A stretch of DNA of 64,000 nt from CBDFHF01 sp965247565 (lineage in GTDB: Bacteria; Pseudomonadota; Gammaproteobacteria; Methylococcales; Methylomonadaceae): assembly GCA_965247565.1 (NCBI GenBank), contig CBDFHF010000001.1:310001-374000 (forward strand), read 5' to 3'. The notes below the pieces were generated by a model, which ran no database searches, had not been told where the DNA came from, and saw only the letters and a program-made list of their open reading frames with translations. The position numbers and the translations under genes were made by a program. Of the stretch, positions 1 to 6,805 are shown piece after piece; the stretch's first letter is position 1; every line of letters begins with the position of its first letter.

Positions 1-432
1 CTGGTAAAACGCTTTAGCCTTGTCGTCCTTGGCATGTACTAGAAAAGCCCTGATACCTGCGATATCGGCAGCTTGGACAGTACGTTGCATCGCATTCCGT
101 AGCAGCCCGGCACCTATACCTTTCCCTTGCCAAGCAAGGTCAGTGGCTAGGCGGGCCAATAACATGACAGGGACAGCATTTCGGGACAGCCCTTTAACAA
201 GACGATCCGGTGCGTCTTCATAGGCGACATGACCCACAACCAGTGTGTAGTATCCTATGATTTCTTCCCCACTAACACCGACATAAGTTTGCGCCCCATC
301 AGCGCGTTGGCTCATTAGGGCGTATCGCTTTAAGTATCGGTTTAGGTTGTCTTGCCCACAATCAAAAGCGTCAGTCTGGTGCGTCTGCTGAAGTTTTTCT
401 ATGTGGCAACGATTTTTGTGTTCCGCGCTCAA
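1..432 (-). CDS. GNAT-family acetyltransferase toxin (TacT/AtaT-like), 3' end outside window
   Basis: I translated the minus strand from a TTG at 432. It reads LSAEHKNRCHIEKLQQ, then a GNAT core with YVGVSGEEIIGYYTL, then LLARLATDLAWQGKGIGAGLL, which is the acetyl-CoA loop (Q-G-K-G-I-G), and ends in AKAFYQ at the window edge. Known members of this family paired with DUF1778 proteins acetylate the amino group of charged tRNAs and stop translation. The TTG start overlaps the antitoxin stop by 4 bases (429-432), which is typical of translational coupling in such pairs. The C-terminal end is missing only because the window stops. The family is clear; the tRNA target is inferred. Confidence 0.8.
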   Translation of the reverse strand, partial: MSAEHKNRCHIEKLQQTHQTDAFDCGQDNLNRYLKRYALMSQRADGAQTYVGVSGEEIIGYYTLVVGHVAYEDAPDRLVKGLSRNAVPVMLLARLATDLAWQGKGIGAGLLRNAMQRTVQAADIAGIRAFLVHAKDDKAKAFYQ

Positions 433-701
433 TCAAAAATACCCGGCTCGCGCATTAACCGTTCAAGCCGGGGCAAAGGCCGAGGCTGCGCTTCAAGGGC
501 AGCCTGGAAAGCTGCCCATTGATCAGCATCCAGGCTAAAATAGCGGCGATCCGCCAGCACCTCGTCCGCCGCACCTAATGCACTTTCAAGTACGAATTCA
601 CTGACCGATTTATGACGTAAAGTAGCCGCCGCCTGAAGCGCCTCTTTGGCTTCTGGATGGATCCTGAGATCTATTCGGTCTGTGCGTTTGTTCGTTATCA
701 T
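429..701 (-). CDS. DUF1778 antitoxin of a GNAT toxin pair
   Basis: This 90-residue protein has an N-terminal ribbon-helix-helix segment (RTDRIDLRIHPEAKEALQAAA, then KSVSEFVLESAL), followed by the DUF1778 tail with YFSLDADQWAAFQAALE. Proteins of this family bind their own promoter through the N-terminus and wrap the GNAT toxin with the C-terminal tail. It lies immediately before the toxin with a 4-base overlap. A Shine-Dalgarno sequence (AAGGAG) sits about 8 bases upstream of the ATG. The upstream 702-760 stretch holds the likely promoter with TGTGTACAGTTGTG. Confidence 0.87.
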   Translation of the reverse strand: MITNKRTDRIDLRIHPEAKEALQAAATLRHKSVSEFVLESALGAADEVLADRRYFSLDADQWAAFQAALEAQPRPLPRLERLMREPGIFD

Positions 702-903
702 AGTAATTTCTCCTTATGGTATAAGACTAACACAACTGTACACACAATGCCAGTACGCCACTATATTTTTACATCATCCAAATTTCGGGTAATTAAAGTA
801 ACCCGCAAGTGACCGGGAAGAATTCGATCACTTGCGACTATGAAAAGGTCAAACTTCTGTCAGTTCCGCCATTTCCAAGGCATCATCGACTTCAATGCCA
901 AGG

Positions 904-935
904 TATCGTAAATGTGCAGCTGCACATTTACGATA
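904..935. repeat. 32-bp perfect palindrome before a recombinase fragment
   Basis: Each 16-nt arm reads TATCGTAAATGTGCAG and is followed directly by its reverse complement with no spacer. It lies in the gene-free 702-1076 stretch upstream of a tyrosine-recombinase fragment and is followed by ATTATGACCAG and TTATGTTGAG motifs. It resembles the palindromes next to the other recombinase relics at 1829-1860 and 51480-51558, so a recombination site is likely. No other gene is visible between 702 and 1076. Confidence 0.7.
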
Positions 936-1076
936 TTATGACCAGTAGGAAGTTATGTTGAGTACGGCGGCCAAGTATCCGTTTTTTATCCCTTTACCCT
1001 TTCATAACTGCACATAAAATTTGATGATCGTCTTCCGTGGCGGCCATTGGGGCCGCCTTTTCGAGGAGGTCGATCA

Positions 1077-1616
1077 ATGCTTCAATCTAACCAACAAGTT
1101 GAACACAATTTAATACTGCGGAAGCTCAGTACAGAAGCTTTAGAGCAACTGGAGAAACTCGGCTATAGCGCAAGATCGCTCAGGCGATACTGTACGATTT
1201 GGCAGCATCTTATTGCTTTTTCACAGCAGAAGGATTTAGGTGATACGTTCTCGGAGAATTTGGCTGGGCGTTTTATAGATGCTTACCGCATCCGGGACGG
1301 CGAGATCGTCGCTCCAAAAGATGGATGGCGGCGTCACGTCGATTTCAGCATCAAATTACTTGCAATTTTTGCCAGTCAAGGCCGTCTAAATCGCACCCGC
1401 ACCGATATGCAAAAGGTGCACATCCCCCCTGCAATGAGAAAGCCGTTGCGTGACTTCGAAGAGTATTGCAGGGATCGGCGTCACCTTCGACAGTCGACGC
1501 TTTCCGAGCGGATTCGCGAGATTGCGATATTCCTCGATTTTTTGGGCTCACGAAATCTCAATTCCCTGGATCAGGTGCAGCCCGCCGATCGTAAACGTTC
1601 AGCCCTGACACTTTGA
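1077..1616 (+). pseudogene. Tyrosine recombinase, N-terminal fragment
   Basis: The start is placed at 1077 (MLQSNQQVEHNL) because GAGGAGGT lies just upstream; an earlier in-frame ATG at 1047 lacks such a site. The roughly 179 residues form the SAM-like core-binding region found in the large tyrosine recombinases of transposon-borne recombinase groups (LGYSARSLRRYCTIWQHL; LDFLGSRNLNSLDQV). The catalytic half with the R-H-R-Y residues is absent: the frame ends right after LDQVQPAD, where an IS66 remnant on the other strand begins. It is a broken gene with no enzymatic capacity of its own. Confidence 0.72.
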
Positions 1617-1626
1617 CGAAAGAATT

Positions 1627-1842
1627 TTATTTAAGCATCACTTTTTCAATGGCTTCTGGCGTCAATGGTAGCAACTCATCAATGCGGCTATTTGGCCAAG
1701 TAGGCAATTTTTCCAGCGTGTCTTTTAACCAAGTTTCTGGGTTTAGACCGTTGAGCTTAGCGGTGCCCAATAAGCTTTGAATGACGGCGGCGCGCTGGCC
1801 TGCGCGTTCGGACCCCACGAATAACCAGTTTTTTTTATGCAA
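1627..1842 (-). pseudogene. IS66 transposase (TnpC) C-terminal remnant
   Basis: About 68 residues match the last part of the intact IS66 TnpC found elsewhere in this window: NWLFVGSERAGQRAA and SLLGTAKLNGLNPETWLKD against NWLFAGSERAGQRAA and LNGLDPAAWLKD. It diverges at several positions, so it comes from a related but older element. The N-terminal part is cut at about 1829 by the palindromic end of another element. The remaining IS66 body is gone. Confidence 0.8.
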
Positions 1843-1860
1843 AGCTTTGCATAAAAAAAA
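1829..1860. repeat. 32-bp perfect palindrome at a mobile-element junction
   Basis: The centre GCAAAG/CTTTGC lies between 1844 and 1845; with flanking ATT and T/A runs the arms are 16 nt each and perfectly complementary. It sits exactly where the IS66 remnant stops. Two further hairpins follow: CTCAG...CTGAG near 1866-1887 and GGCAGC...GCTGCC near 1902-1930. The half-site TTATGCAAAG recurs inverted at 1933-1942 next to an integrase tail, so this is probably the end of a tyrosine-recombinase element. Confidence 0.6.
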
Positions 1861-1944
1861 TTATGCTCAGTTTGATATTAAGCTGAGTACTAATTGGAAT
1901 CCGGCAGCAAGTAAGGCTTTCCGAGCTGCCGACTTTGCATAATT

Positions 1945-2055
1945 TTATAGACTCTCCAAGAATTTCAAAAGGCCATCAGTTGGATGATAGCGTACCTGCC
2001 CAATTTCAGGTGGTAGAGCTATTGTCGATAAAGCTCGTTCTTTCATGGATAGATC
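1945..2055 (-). pseudogene. Tyrosine recombinase, C-terminal tail
   Basis: An open frame entering from the IS3 boundary reads DLSMKERALSTIALPP and ends in RYHPTDGLLKFLESL followed by a stop. The ending closely parallels the integrase ending at 51559 (RYTAPDSLLQFLKSL), so this is the last 36 residues of the same recombinase family. The catalytic residues lie upstream and were removed by the IS3 copy at 2056. The downstream sequence contains the same TTATGCAAAG half-site seen after the other integrase. Confidence 0.55.
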
Positions 2056-2281
2056 TGTAATGGTCAACAAAAACAGGACACTTTTTCAGGCAACCTTGCT
2101 ATAAAATTCTCGTTCAAATTCCAATGGGGTTTTATAGCCTAATATTGAATGTGATCGTCTGCCGTTATAAAAAGCAAAGTAATCAATAATACTTAACTTT
2201 GCCGCTTCTTTAGTTCTAAATTTTTCGTAATTTAATTGTTCATATTTCAAGCTCCGGAACACGCGTTCTGTTGGACTGTTA

Positions 2282-2299
2282 TACCCAAGGGGCAGACCC
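2282..2299 (-). repeat. Micro-insertion 3 (18 bp variant) in IS3 orfB
   Basis: On the + strand it reads TACCCAAGGGGCAGACCC, sharing TACCCA..GGGCA with the 17-bp element. It lies between the codons for GNCW and NSPTER. The length is a multiple of three, so the frame is kept and six residues are added. Equivalent positions in the other copies are 47866-47883 and 53173-53190. Confidence 0.7.
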
Positions 2300-2432
2300 T
2301 CCCAGCAGTTACCTCTACGACTCATACTTTGCTGCATCTTCATTATCTTCAGATGCCGACGGTATTCAGTACTGGCATATTGGCTGCCTCGATCTGAATG
2401 GTGGAGCAATCCTGGGTCCGGCTTCCTTCGCC

Positions 2433-2449
2433 CTTGTGCCCTATGGGTA
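2433..2449 (-). repeat. Micro-insertion 2 (17 bp) in IS3 orfB
   Basis: In the sense of the gene it reads TACCCATAGGGCACAAG. Its removal restores MAFWRRKPDPG across the join. Equivalent positions are 48017-48033 and 53023-53039. It is identical to micro-insertion 1. Confidence 0.82.
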
Positions 2450-3024
2450 AAAATGCCATTTGCAACGCTTGGACACACAACGACGTGCGCATGTGGTCGT
2501 CAATCGCCCAGCCCACGACTTGCCTGGAAAATAAATCCACAACGACAGCAACATATAGCCAACCTTCGAGGGTCCAAACGTAGGTGATATCCGTCGTCCA
2601 CACTTGGTTGGGGTTCGCCACATTAAACTGCCTATCTAGCAAATTCGGTGAAATTGCATCGTTATGATTACTGTCAGTCGTGACCTTGAAACGTTTTGGA
2701 TAGCGTGCTTTTAAGTTCAATTTGGCCATTAATCGGCGGGCTTTATCGCGGCCAACGGGCAAATCTGCTTTTTTCAATGCATCCGAGAGTCGCCTGGAAC
2801 CATAGGTGCACTTTGATGCTTCGAAAATTTTCACCGTCTGCTGCTCCAGCTTTTGCCGCTTTGTGAGCTTATCCGTGTCTTCAGGTTGCTTAACCCAAGC
2901 ATAGTAAGCACTGGTACTGACTAACATCACTTTGCATAATACGGTTATTGGATAGGTCTTCTGTTGCGCTTGGATAAATCCGTACTTTATCCGAGTTCTT
3001 TCGCAAAGAAGACCGCGGCCTTTT

Positions 3025-3315
3025 TTACTTGTGCCCTATGGGTATAATATCGCGCTCCATGCGTAACTGTTCAATTTCCTTACGCAGCCTGGTTAGTTCA
3101 CTTTGTTCCGCAAGATTTAATGACTGACTTTTTCCGGCAGCAACGCTTGTCGGTTTTCGCTCAGCCTTGACCCAGCGACCTAATGCACTTAGTGACACTC
3201 CCAAGCTATCGGCTGCCTGCTGATGCGTATAGCCTTTCTCAAGTACCAATTTAGCGGCATCCTGTTTAAACTCTAATGTGAATTTTGGTTTTTTCGCTTT
3301 CTCTGAATTGCTCAT
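3025..3315 (-). CDS. IS3 OrfA, DNA-binding subunit (copy A)
   Basis: The 96-residue product starts MSNSEKAKKPKFTLEFK and has the helix-turn-helix of HTH_8-type OrfA proteins (GYTHQQAADSLGVSLSALGRWVK) followed by a leucine-zipper-like heptad region (LTRLRKEIEQLRMERDI). The last five residues, PIGHK, are encoded by the 17-bp insertion and are not part of the family sequence. In intact IS3 elements a -1 frameshift at A6G joins OrfA to OrfB; here the insertion places a stop in front of that site. Confidence 0.85.
   Translation of the reverse strand: MSNSEKAKKPKFTLEFKQDAAKLVLEKGYTHQQAADSLGVSLSALGRWVKAERKPTSVAAGKSQSLNLAEQSELTRLRKEIEQLRMERDIIPIGHK
3028..3044 (-). repeat. Micro-insertion 1 (17 bp) at the orfA/orfB frameshift site
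   Basis: In the sense of the gene it reads TACCCATAGGGCACAAG and sits directly before the A6G slippery run. Removal restores ERDIIKKAAVFFAKELG and the ATAAAAAAG context typical of IS3 programmed frameshifting. With the insertion, OrfA ends at a TAA just after it. Equivalent positions are 48612-48628 and 52428-52444. Confidence 0.82.
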
Positions 3316-3380
3316 TTTTCTACCCCTAATGACATTATAAATCTGCCTTTAGAAGTGTCCGGTTTTATTAAACCATTACA

Positions 3381-4566
3381 CTCCCAAGCGGTCCAGTTCA
3401 TCAGTTCGGACTGTAAATAAAATTATTAAAGTAAGACGAGGCCTAACGTGCCCAAATCATCCTGGTCGTAAGCTAAAGCCTCTTCAGATAGAAGCATCCC
3501 AAACGATTTTCGATTTGAAGTTTACAACTAGAGGAATTAAGAAAGAGATTACCAAGTACATTGGTAAGAAGGGACGTTGCACAGCATGTGCACATTCTTT
3601 TAACCCACCCCAGATTCGTAAGCTAGGAAATGGGAAAAAATACGGCCACGGATTTATAGCTTGGGTAAGCTATCACAGATTAGCAATGCGCCTGCCATTC
3701 AACAAAACAGTCCAATTAGTTGAGGATAATTTTGGAGAACAAGTGGATCAAGGAACTATTACTTGCTTGTTTTATAATTTTTCGAATTTTTATATGGAAA
3801 CTGAACGAATATTACTTAAGCAAATTTTGAGTAGTCCGTTTGTCCATATGGACGAAACTACTATTAATATTTTAGGTGCTTCACAATATGTTTGGGTGAT
3901 TACAGACGGAGTGCATGTGATTTTCAAACTTTCCGAGAATAGGGAATCAACAATATCGCTCATGAATTGCTGAACGGCTATAAGGGTGTTCTATGCTCGG
4001 ACTTCTATAGCGGTTATGATTCAGTCCCATGTTCACAGCAAAAATATTGGGCACATTTGATTCGTGATTTAAACGAAAATCTTCGTAAATCGCCTTTTGA
4101 TATAGAATTTGAAAATTTTGTTTGTACAGTCAGGAACCTGATCACGCCAATTTTACAAACTGTTGACAAATACGGCCTAAAAACAAGGCATTTGCGTAAA
4201 TGTTTATCAGATGTTGATAAATTTTATGATGGCTTTATTTATAATAAGGCATACGTGTCAGAAGTCACCCAGACATTTCAAAAACGTTTTATAAAGTACC
4301 GTGAAAAATTGTTTGTTTTTCTTGAAATAGACAACATTCCTTGGAACAATAATGCCGCTGAAAGAGCAATTCGACATTTGGCTGTTCAAAGAAAAATTTC
4401 TGGGTCATTTGGGAGAGAATCAACGCCCCATTATTTGAGACTATTAAGTGTTACTCAGACTTGCCGCTTCCAGAATAAGTCGTTACTGCAGTTTTTGTTG
4501 TCTGGCGAAAAAGACATTGATAAATTTAAGGGCAGTAAAGGATTAATTGGCTGGCGTATGCGCTAA
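3381..4566 (+). pseudogene. IS66-like transposase, 5'-truncated and frameshifted
   Basis: The frame is open from the IS3 edge (KRSSSSVRTVNKIIKVRRG) and includes two zinc-knuckle-like pairs (CPNHPG; CTAC). It continues to FVHMDETTINILGASQYVWV, the first catalytic aspartate, and breaks at about 3955. It resumes as AHELLNGYKGVLCSDFYSGYDS (second aspartate) and ends with IPWNNNAAERAIRHLAVQRK (catalytic glutamate). The break is a one-base shift near ATATCGC. The true N-terminus was lost to the IS3 copy. This is a different IS66-group lineage from the three intact IS66 copies. Confidence 0.78.
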
Positions 4567-4674
4567 TTTATTGTACATCGGATAACATCAACTCTAAACA
4601 ACGCCAACCTGTCGTTTAGAACAACGCTTGTTTTTTCTCAGTCAACTAGATTCTGATCGTGCTAAAATTTACAT

Positions 4675-4911
4675 ATGGACTTTGAAATAATTGGTGAAAT
4701 TAGACATGTCGAGACTTTCGCTCGCGGTTCTGCAATCAGAGAGTTGCCACGGTTACGTAAATTTCATGGGCTGGGCAATTGGCGTAAGCAAAAAGGTTTC
4801 GCCACCGTTCGTTTGTCTGATGGTTCTATTCGTGAAGCAGAGATCCACTGGTACGAAGCTACCGGTATTGGCAAACGCGAGTTTAAAATTAAGCACTATT
4901 TGGATGTATAA
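4675..4911 (+). CDS. Uncharacterised 78-residue protein, first of a pair
   Basis: The protein (MDFEIIGEIRHVETFARGSA to KIKHYLDV) is small, basic in the middle and rich in beta-forming residues. I do not recognise a named domain. It ends two bases before the next gene, so the two are almost certainly co-transcribed. Tight two-gene units of this size beside mobile DNA are often toxin-antitoxin-like, but nothing in the sequence proves that here. Confidence 0.6.
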   Translation: MDFEIIGEIRHVETFARGSAIRELPRLRKFHGLGNWRKQKGFATVRLSDGSIREAEIHWYEATGIGKREFKIKHYLDV

Positions 4912-4913
4912 CT

Positions 4914-5138
4914 ATGAATAAACACGAATTTGCTGTCTGTGTTGACAACCATGGATACGAAGTATCATTGGAAATGCGCAAGCTTTATGAGATTGTCGTT
5001 GATGCTGATGCCGAAAAACACGGTCAAATAAGGGTTATCGATGAATCCGGTGAAGACTATCTTTACCCTGCATCAGCTTTTAATCGAATTAGCTTACCTG
5101 ATAGTGTTATTGAGCGTGTTTTCATGGCGCACGCCTAA
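4914..5138 (+). CDS. Uncharacterised 74-residue protein, second of a pair
   Basis: The protein (MNKHEFAVCVDNHGYEVSLEMRK to VIERVFMAHA) has an acidic centre (DESGEDYLYPASAF) and looks like a small single-domain fold. It begins two bases after the stop of the preceding gene. I recognise no family. The 4567-4674 stretch upstream of the pair is AT-rich and presumably holds the promoter. Confidence 0.6.
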   Translation: MNKHEFAVCVDNHGYEVSLEMRKLYEIVVDADAEKHGQIRVIDESGEDYLYPASAFNRISLPDSVIERVFMAHA

Positions 5139-5444
5139 ACTACAATTATTTTATATTTTCGCCAAAATCATTCAAGGTTCCGGGCTCTAAAAGATCTTGC
5201 TTACCCAAAAACTTTGAGCGTCTGTTAAGTGTAAAGATATGATGATGTTGTGAGTGTCGCTTAAGGGTCGGGTGGAGTCGATCAAAAAATTAAAATTTGC
5301 CTATTCCGAGTGGCCGCTTTCATTATACAAGGGCGGGGGCCAATCTACTCGACAGGCTCTGGTTAAAACCAGTCCTCAGGGCGGGACGGCCTCCCACTGA
5401 ATCGTTAAAGCTTACTTGATCTCCTTGGTAATTTTTCATTAAAT
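5139..5444. other. Gene-free stretch with a GC-rich structured segment
   Basis: No convincing gene is present. The 5322-5400 part is strikingly GC-rich against its surroundings and contains a hairpin (CTGGTT-AA-AACCAG) plus GGGCGGG and GGGACGGCC blocks. The sequence TACAAGGGCGGGG at 5326-5338 recurs in altered form as TACAAGGGTGGGG at 5452-5464, the exact point where the TnsB-like frame ends. It could be the 3' end of a lost IS200/IS605-type element. Confidence 0.35.
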
Positions 5445-5993
5445 TTAATCATACAAGGGTGGGGTATTCTCAATATCAACATTAAAAGCTTGACTCAATA
5501 CCTCGACGTGGCGTCCCAAAATTTCACCGCGATCACCAATTAGTGCCTCGGGCAAACCAACGGTCGGCCACATGTCTTCAGTTATATCAATACCAAAACT
5601 GGCACAATAGCTGACCTTATCTAGCAAAGCATTTGCTAACGCTTCCATTGCACTGACCCATGATGCATTTTCTAGTCCAACATAAATACCAACGATTGCA
5701 CGACTAAACACATCAACGACAAAATAAAGAGTTGGTCTCCCGATGATTTTTTCACGACCCTGTTCTGAGACCAGATAGACATCTGCTATCGTTGCATCAA
5801 TTTGGTATCTACTACCCGGCCCAGTAACTTCCGATGTAGAAGTCCCCAGAACGGGGCGGAAATCTTTCAGATAGTTAATCTCACCCTCTCTCTTTTTTGT
5901 AATTTCTATAGGGGAATATTCTTTCTCATAAAAATATTTAAACTGACGTTCAGTTGGTACATTATGAAGATCCAGGGATTGACAAGGTATAGG
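5445..5993 (-). pseudogene. TnsB-like DDE transposase fragment (main part)
   Basis: The frame reads GPGSRYQIDATIADVYLVSE, with the first catalytic aspartate in IDAT, then RPTLYFVVDVFSRAIVGIYVGL and LPEALIGDRGEILG, with the second aspartate in IGDRG. This order and spacing match the rve core of TnsB/Mu-type transposases of Tn7-like elements. The frame stops after NTPPLYD, before the catalytic glutamate, so the C-terminal half is missing. The upstream part continues at 8493-8647 on the other side of an IS66 insertion. No tnsA, tnsC or target-selector gene is visible nearby. Confidence 0.72.
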
Positions 5994-6067
5994 GTAATCG
6001 TCCGGCGAAACCATCTACAAAGCTTACACCAATGCTGGCACTCTAAGATTTTTTCCTAGGGGATTTT

Positions 6068-6370
6068 ATGGGCATTCCATTCAAATGGCGTCAGCATATT
6101 GAAGCTTGGCAACAAAGCGGGTTATCACAAGCATTATATTGTGATCAACAGCAACTCAAGAAGGGTACTTTCTCGGCTCGATTGAGTGAGTATCGCAGAC
6201 TCAATCTATCTCAAGCTGTAGCGTTGATTCCTGTTCAGGTTGCATCGGTTGTTCCGACACCGGCATCCTCGTCAAACCTGGTGTTGACTCATAACAACGG
6301 TCATCGACTGGAGCTGCCGACATCCGTATCGGCTGCGTGGTTGGCCGAGTTGTTGAAATGCCTGGGTTAA
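6068..6370 (+). CDS. tnpA: IS66 TnpA (copy 1)
   Basis: The 100-residue protein begins MGIPFKWRQHIEAWQQSGLS, the usual IS66 accessory protein start with a helix-turn-helix (SQALYCDQQQLKKGTFSARLSEY). TnpA is required for transposition of IS66-type elements together with TnpB and TnpC, but its exact role is not settled. It overlaps tnpB by 13 bases. A ribosome site TAGGGG precedes the ATG. Confidence 0.9.
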   Translation: MGIPFKWRQHIEAWQQSGLSQALYCDQQQLKKGTFSARLSEYRRLNLSQAVALIPVQVASVVPTPASSSNLVLTHNNGHRLELPTSVSAAWLAELLKCLG

Positions 6371-6708
6371 TTGAAACCCCAGCACAAATTTGGATTGCCG
6401 TTGCGCCTGTCGATATGAGACGCGGCCTAGATGGTTTGTCGAGCGTCGTTCAGCACAGCTTGGATCAAGCACCTTGCAGTGGTTCGGCATTCATTTTCCG
6501 TAACCGTGCTGGTAATCGGCTGAGACTGTTGCTGTGGGATGGTAATGGGGTTTGGTTATGTCAACGCAGATTGCATCGCGGCAGTTTTGTGTGGCCCAGG
6601 GTCAACGATAAGACATTTGTGATTACCCAACGCCAGTGGGAGTGGTTAGTTGCCGGTGTCGACTGGCAGCGTTTGTCGGCGACTTGTCAGCCGGACTGGC
6701 AAGTGTAA
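6358..6708 (+). CDS. tnpB: IS66 TnpB accessory protein (copy 1)
   Basis: The start is placed at the ATG at 6358 (MPGLIETPAQIWIAVAPVDMRRG), which overlaps the end of tnpA; a longer GTG frame exists but lacks family support. The 116 residues contain the IS66 Orf2 signature VDMRRGLDGLSSVVQ, FIFRNRAGNRLRLLLWDGNGVWL and FVWPR. TnpB is needed for transposition but has no catalytic triad. Confidence 0.92.
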   Translation: MPGLIETPAQIWIAVAPVDMRRGLDGLSSVVQHSLDQAPCSGSAFIFRNRAGNRLRLLLWDGNGVWLCQRRLHRGSFVWPRVNDKTFVITQRQWEWLVAGVDWQRLSATCQPDWQV

Positions 6709-6805
6709 AAACGGTTTTAAAGTGGCTGATAAATAACAAGAAAAACAGTCATAAAACCTAACAAAATCAAGGCTTACACGGTGATTTTATGGTATAGTTT
6801 TCACC

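Larger units (their letters stand above)
2086..2930 (-). pseudogene. IS3 OrfB transposase broken by short insertions (copy A)
   Basis: The N-terminal frame (MMLVSTSAYYAWVKQPED to VVDLFSRQVVGWAIDDHM) carries the HTH_21 region and the first DDE aspartate (WTTDITYV). The C-terminal frame carries the second aspartate (LLHHSDRGSQYAS) and the glutamate region (NSPTERVFRSLKYE). The two are separated by a 17-bp insertion at 2433-2449; deleting it gives MAFWRRKPDPGLLHHSDRG, the usual IS3 sequence. A second insertion at 2282-2299 is 18 bp and adds six residues between CW(D/E) and NSPTER without breaking the frame. As written, no full-length OrfB can be made without bypassing the insertion. Confidence 0.85.
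2056..3380 (-). mobile_element. IS3-family insertion sequence, copy A (1325 bp)
   Basis: The ends TGTAATGGT...ACCATTACA are shared by three copies (2056-3380, 47640-48964, 52092-53416). The inner ends are related inverted repeats containing GGACAC/GTGTCC. The copies show no differences in the translations or in the stretches I compared. No target duplication is visible: the flanks are AGATC on one side and CTCCC on the other, and they belong to two different broken genes. The element encodes OrfA and a twice-frameshifted OrfB. Confidence 0.88.
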
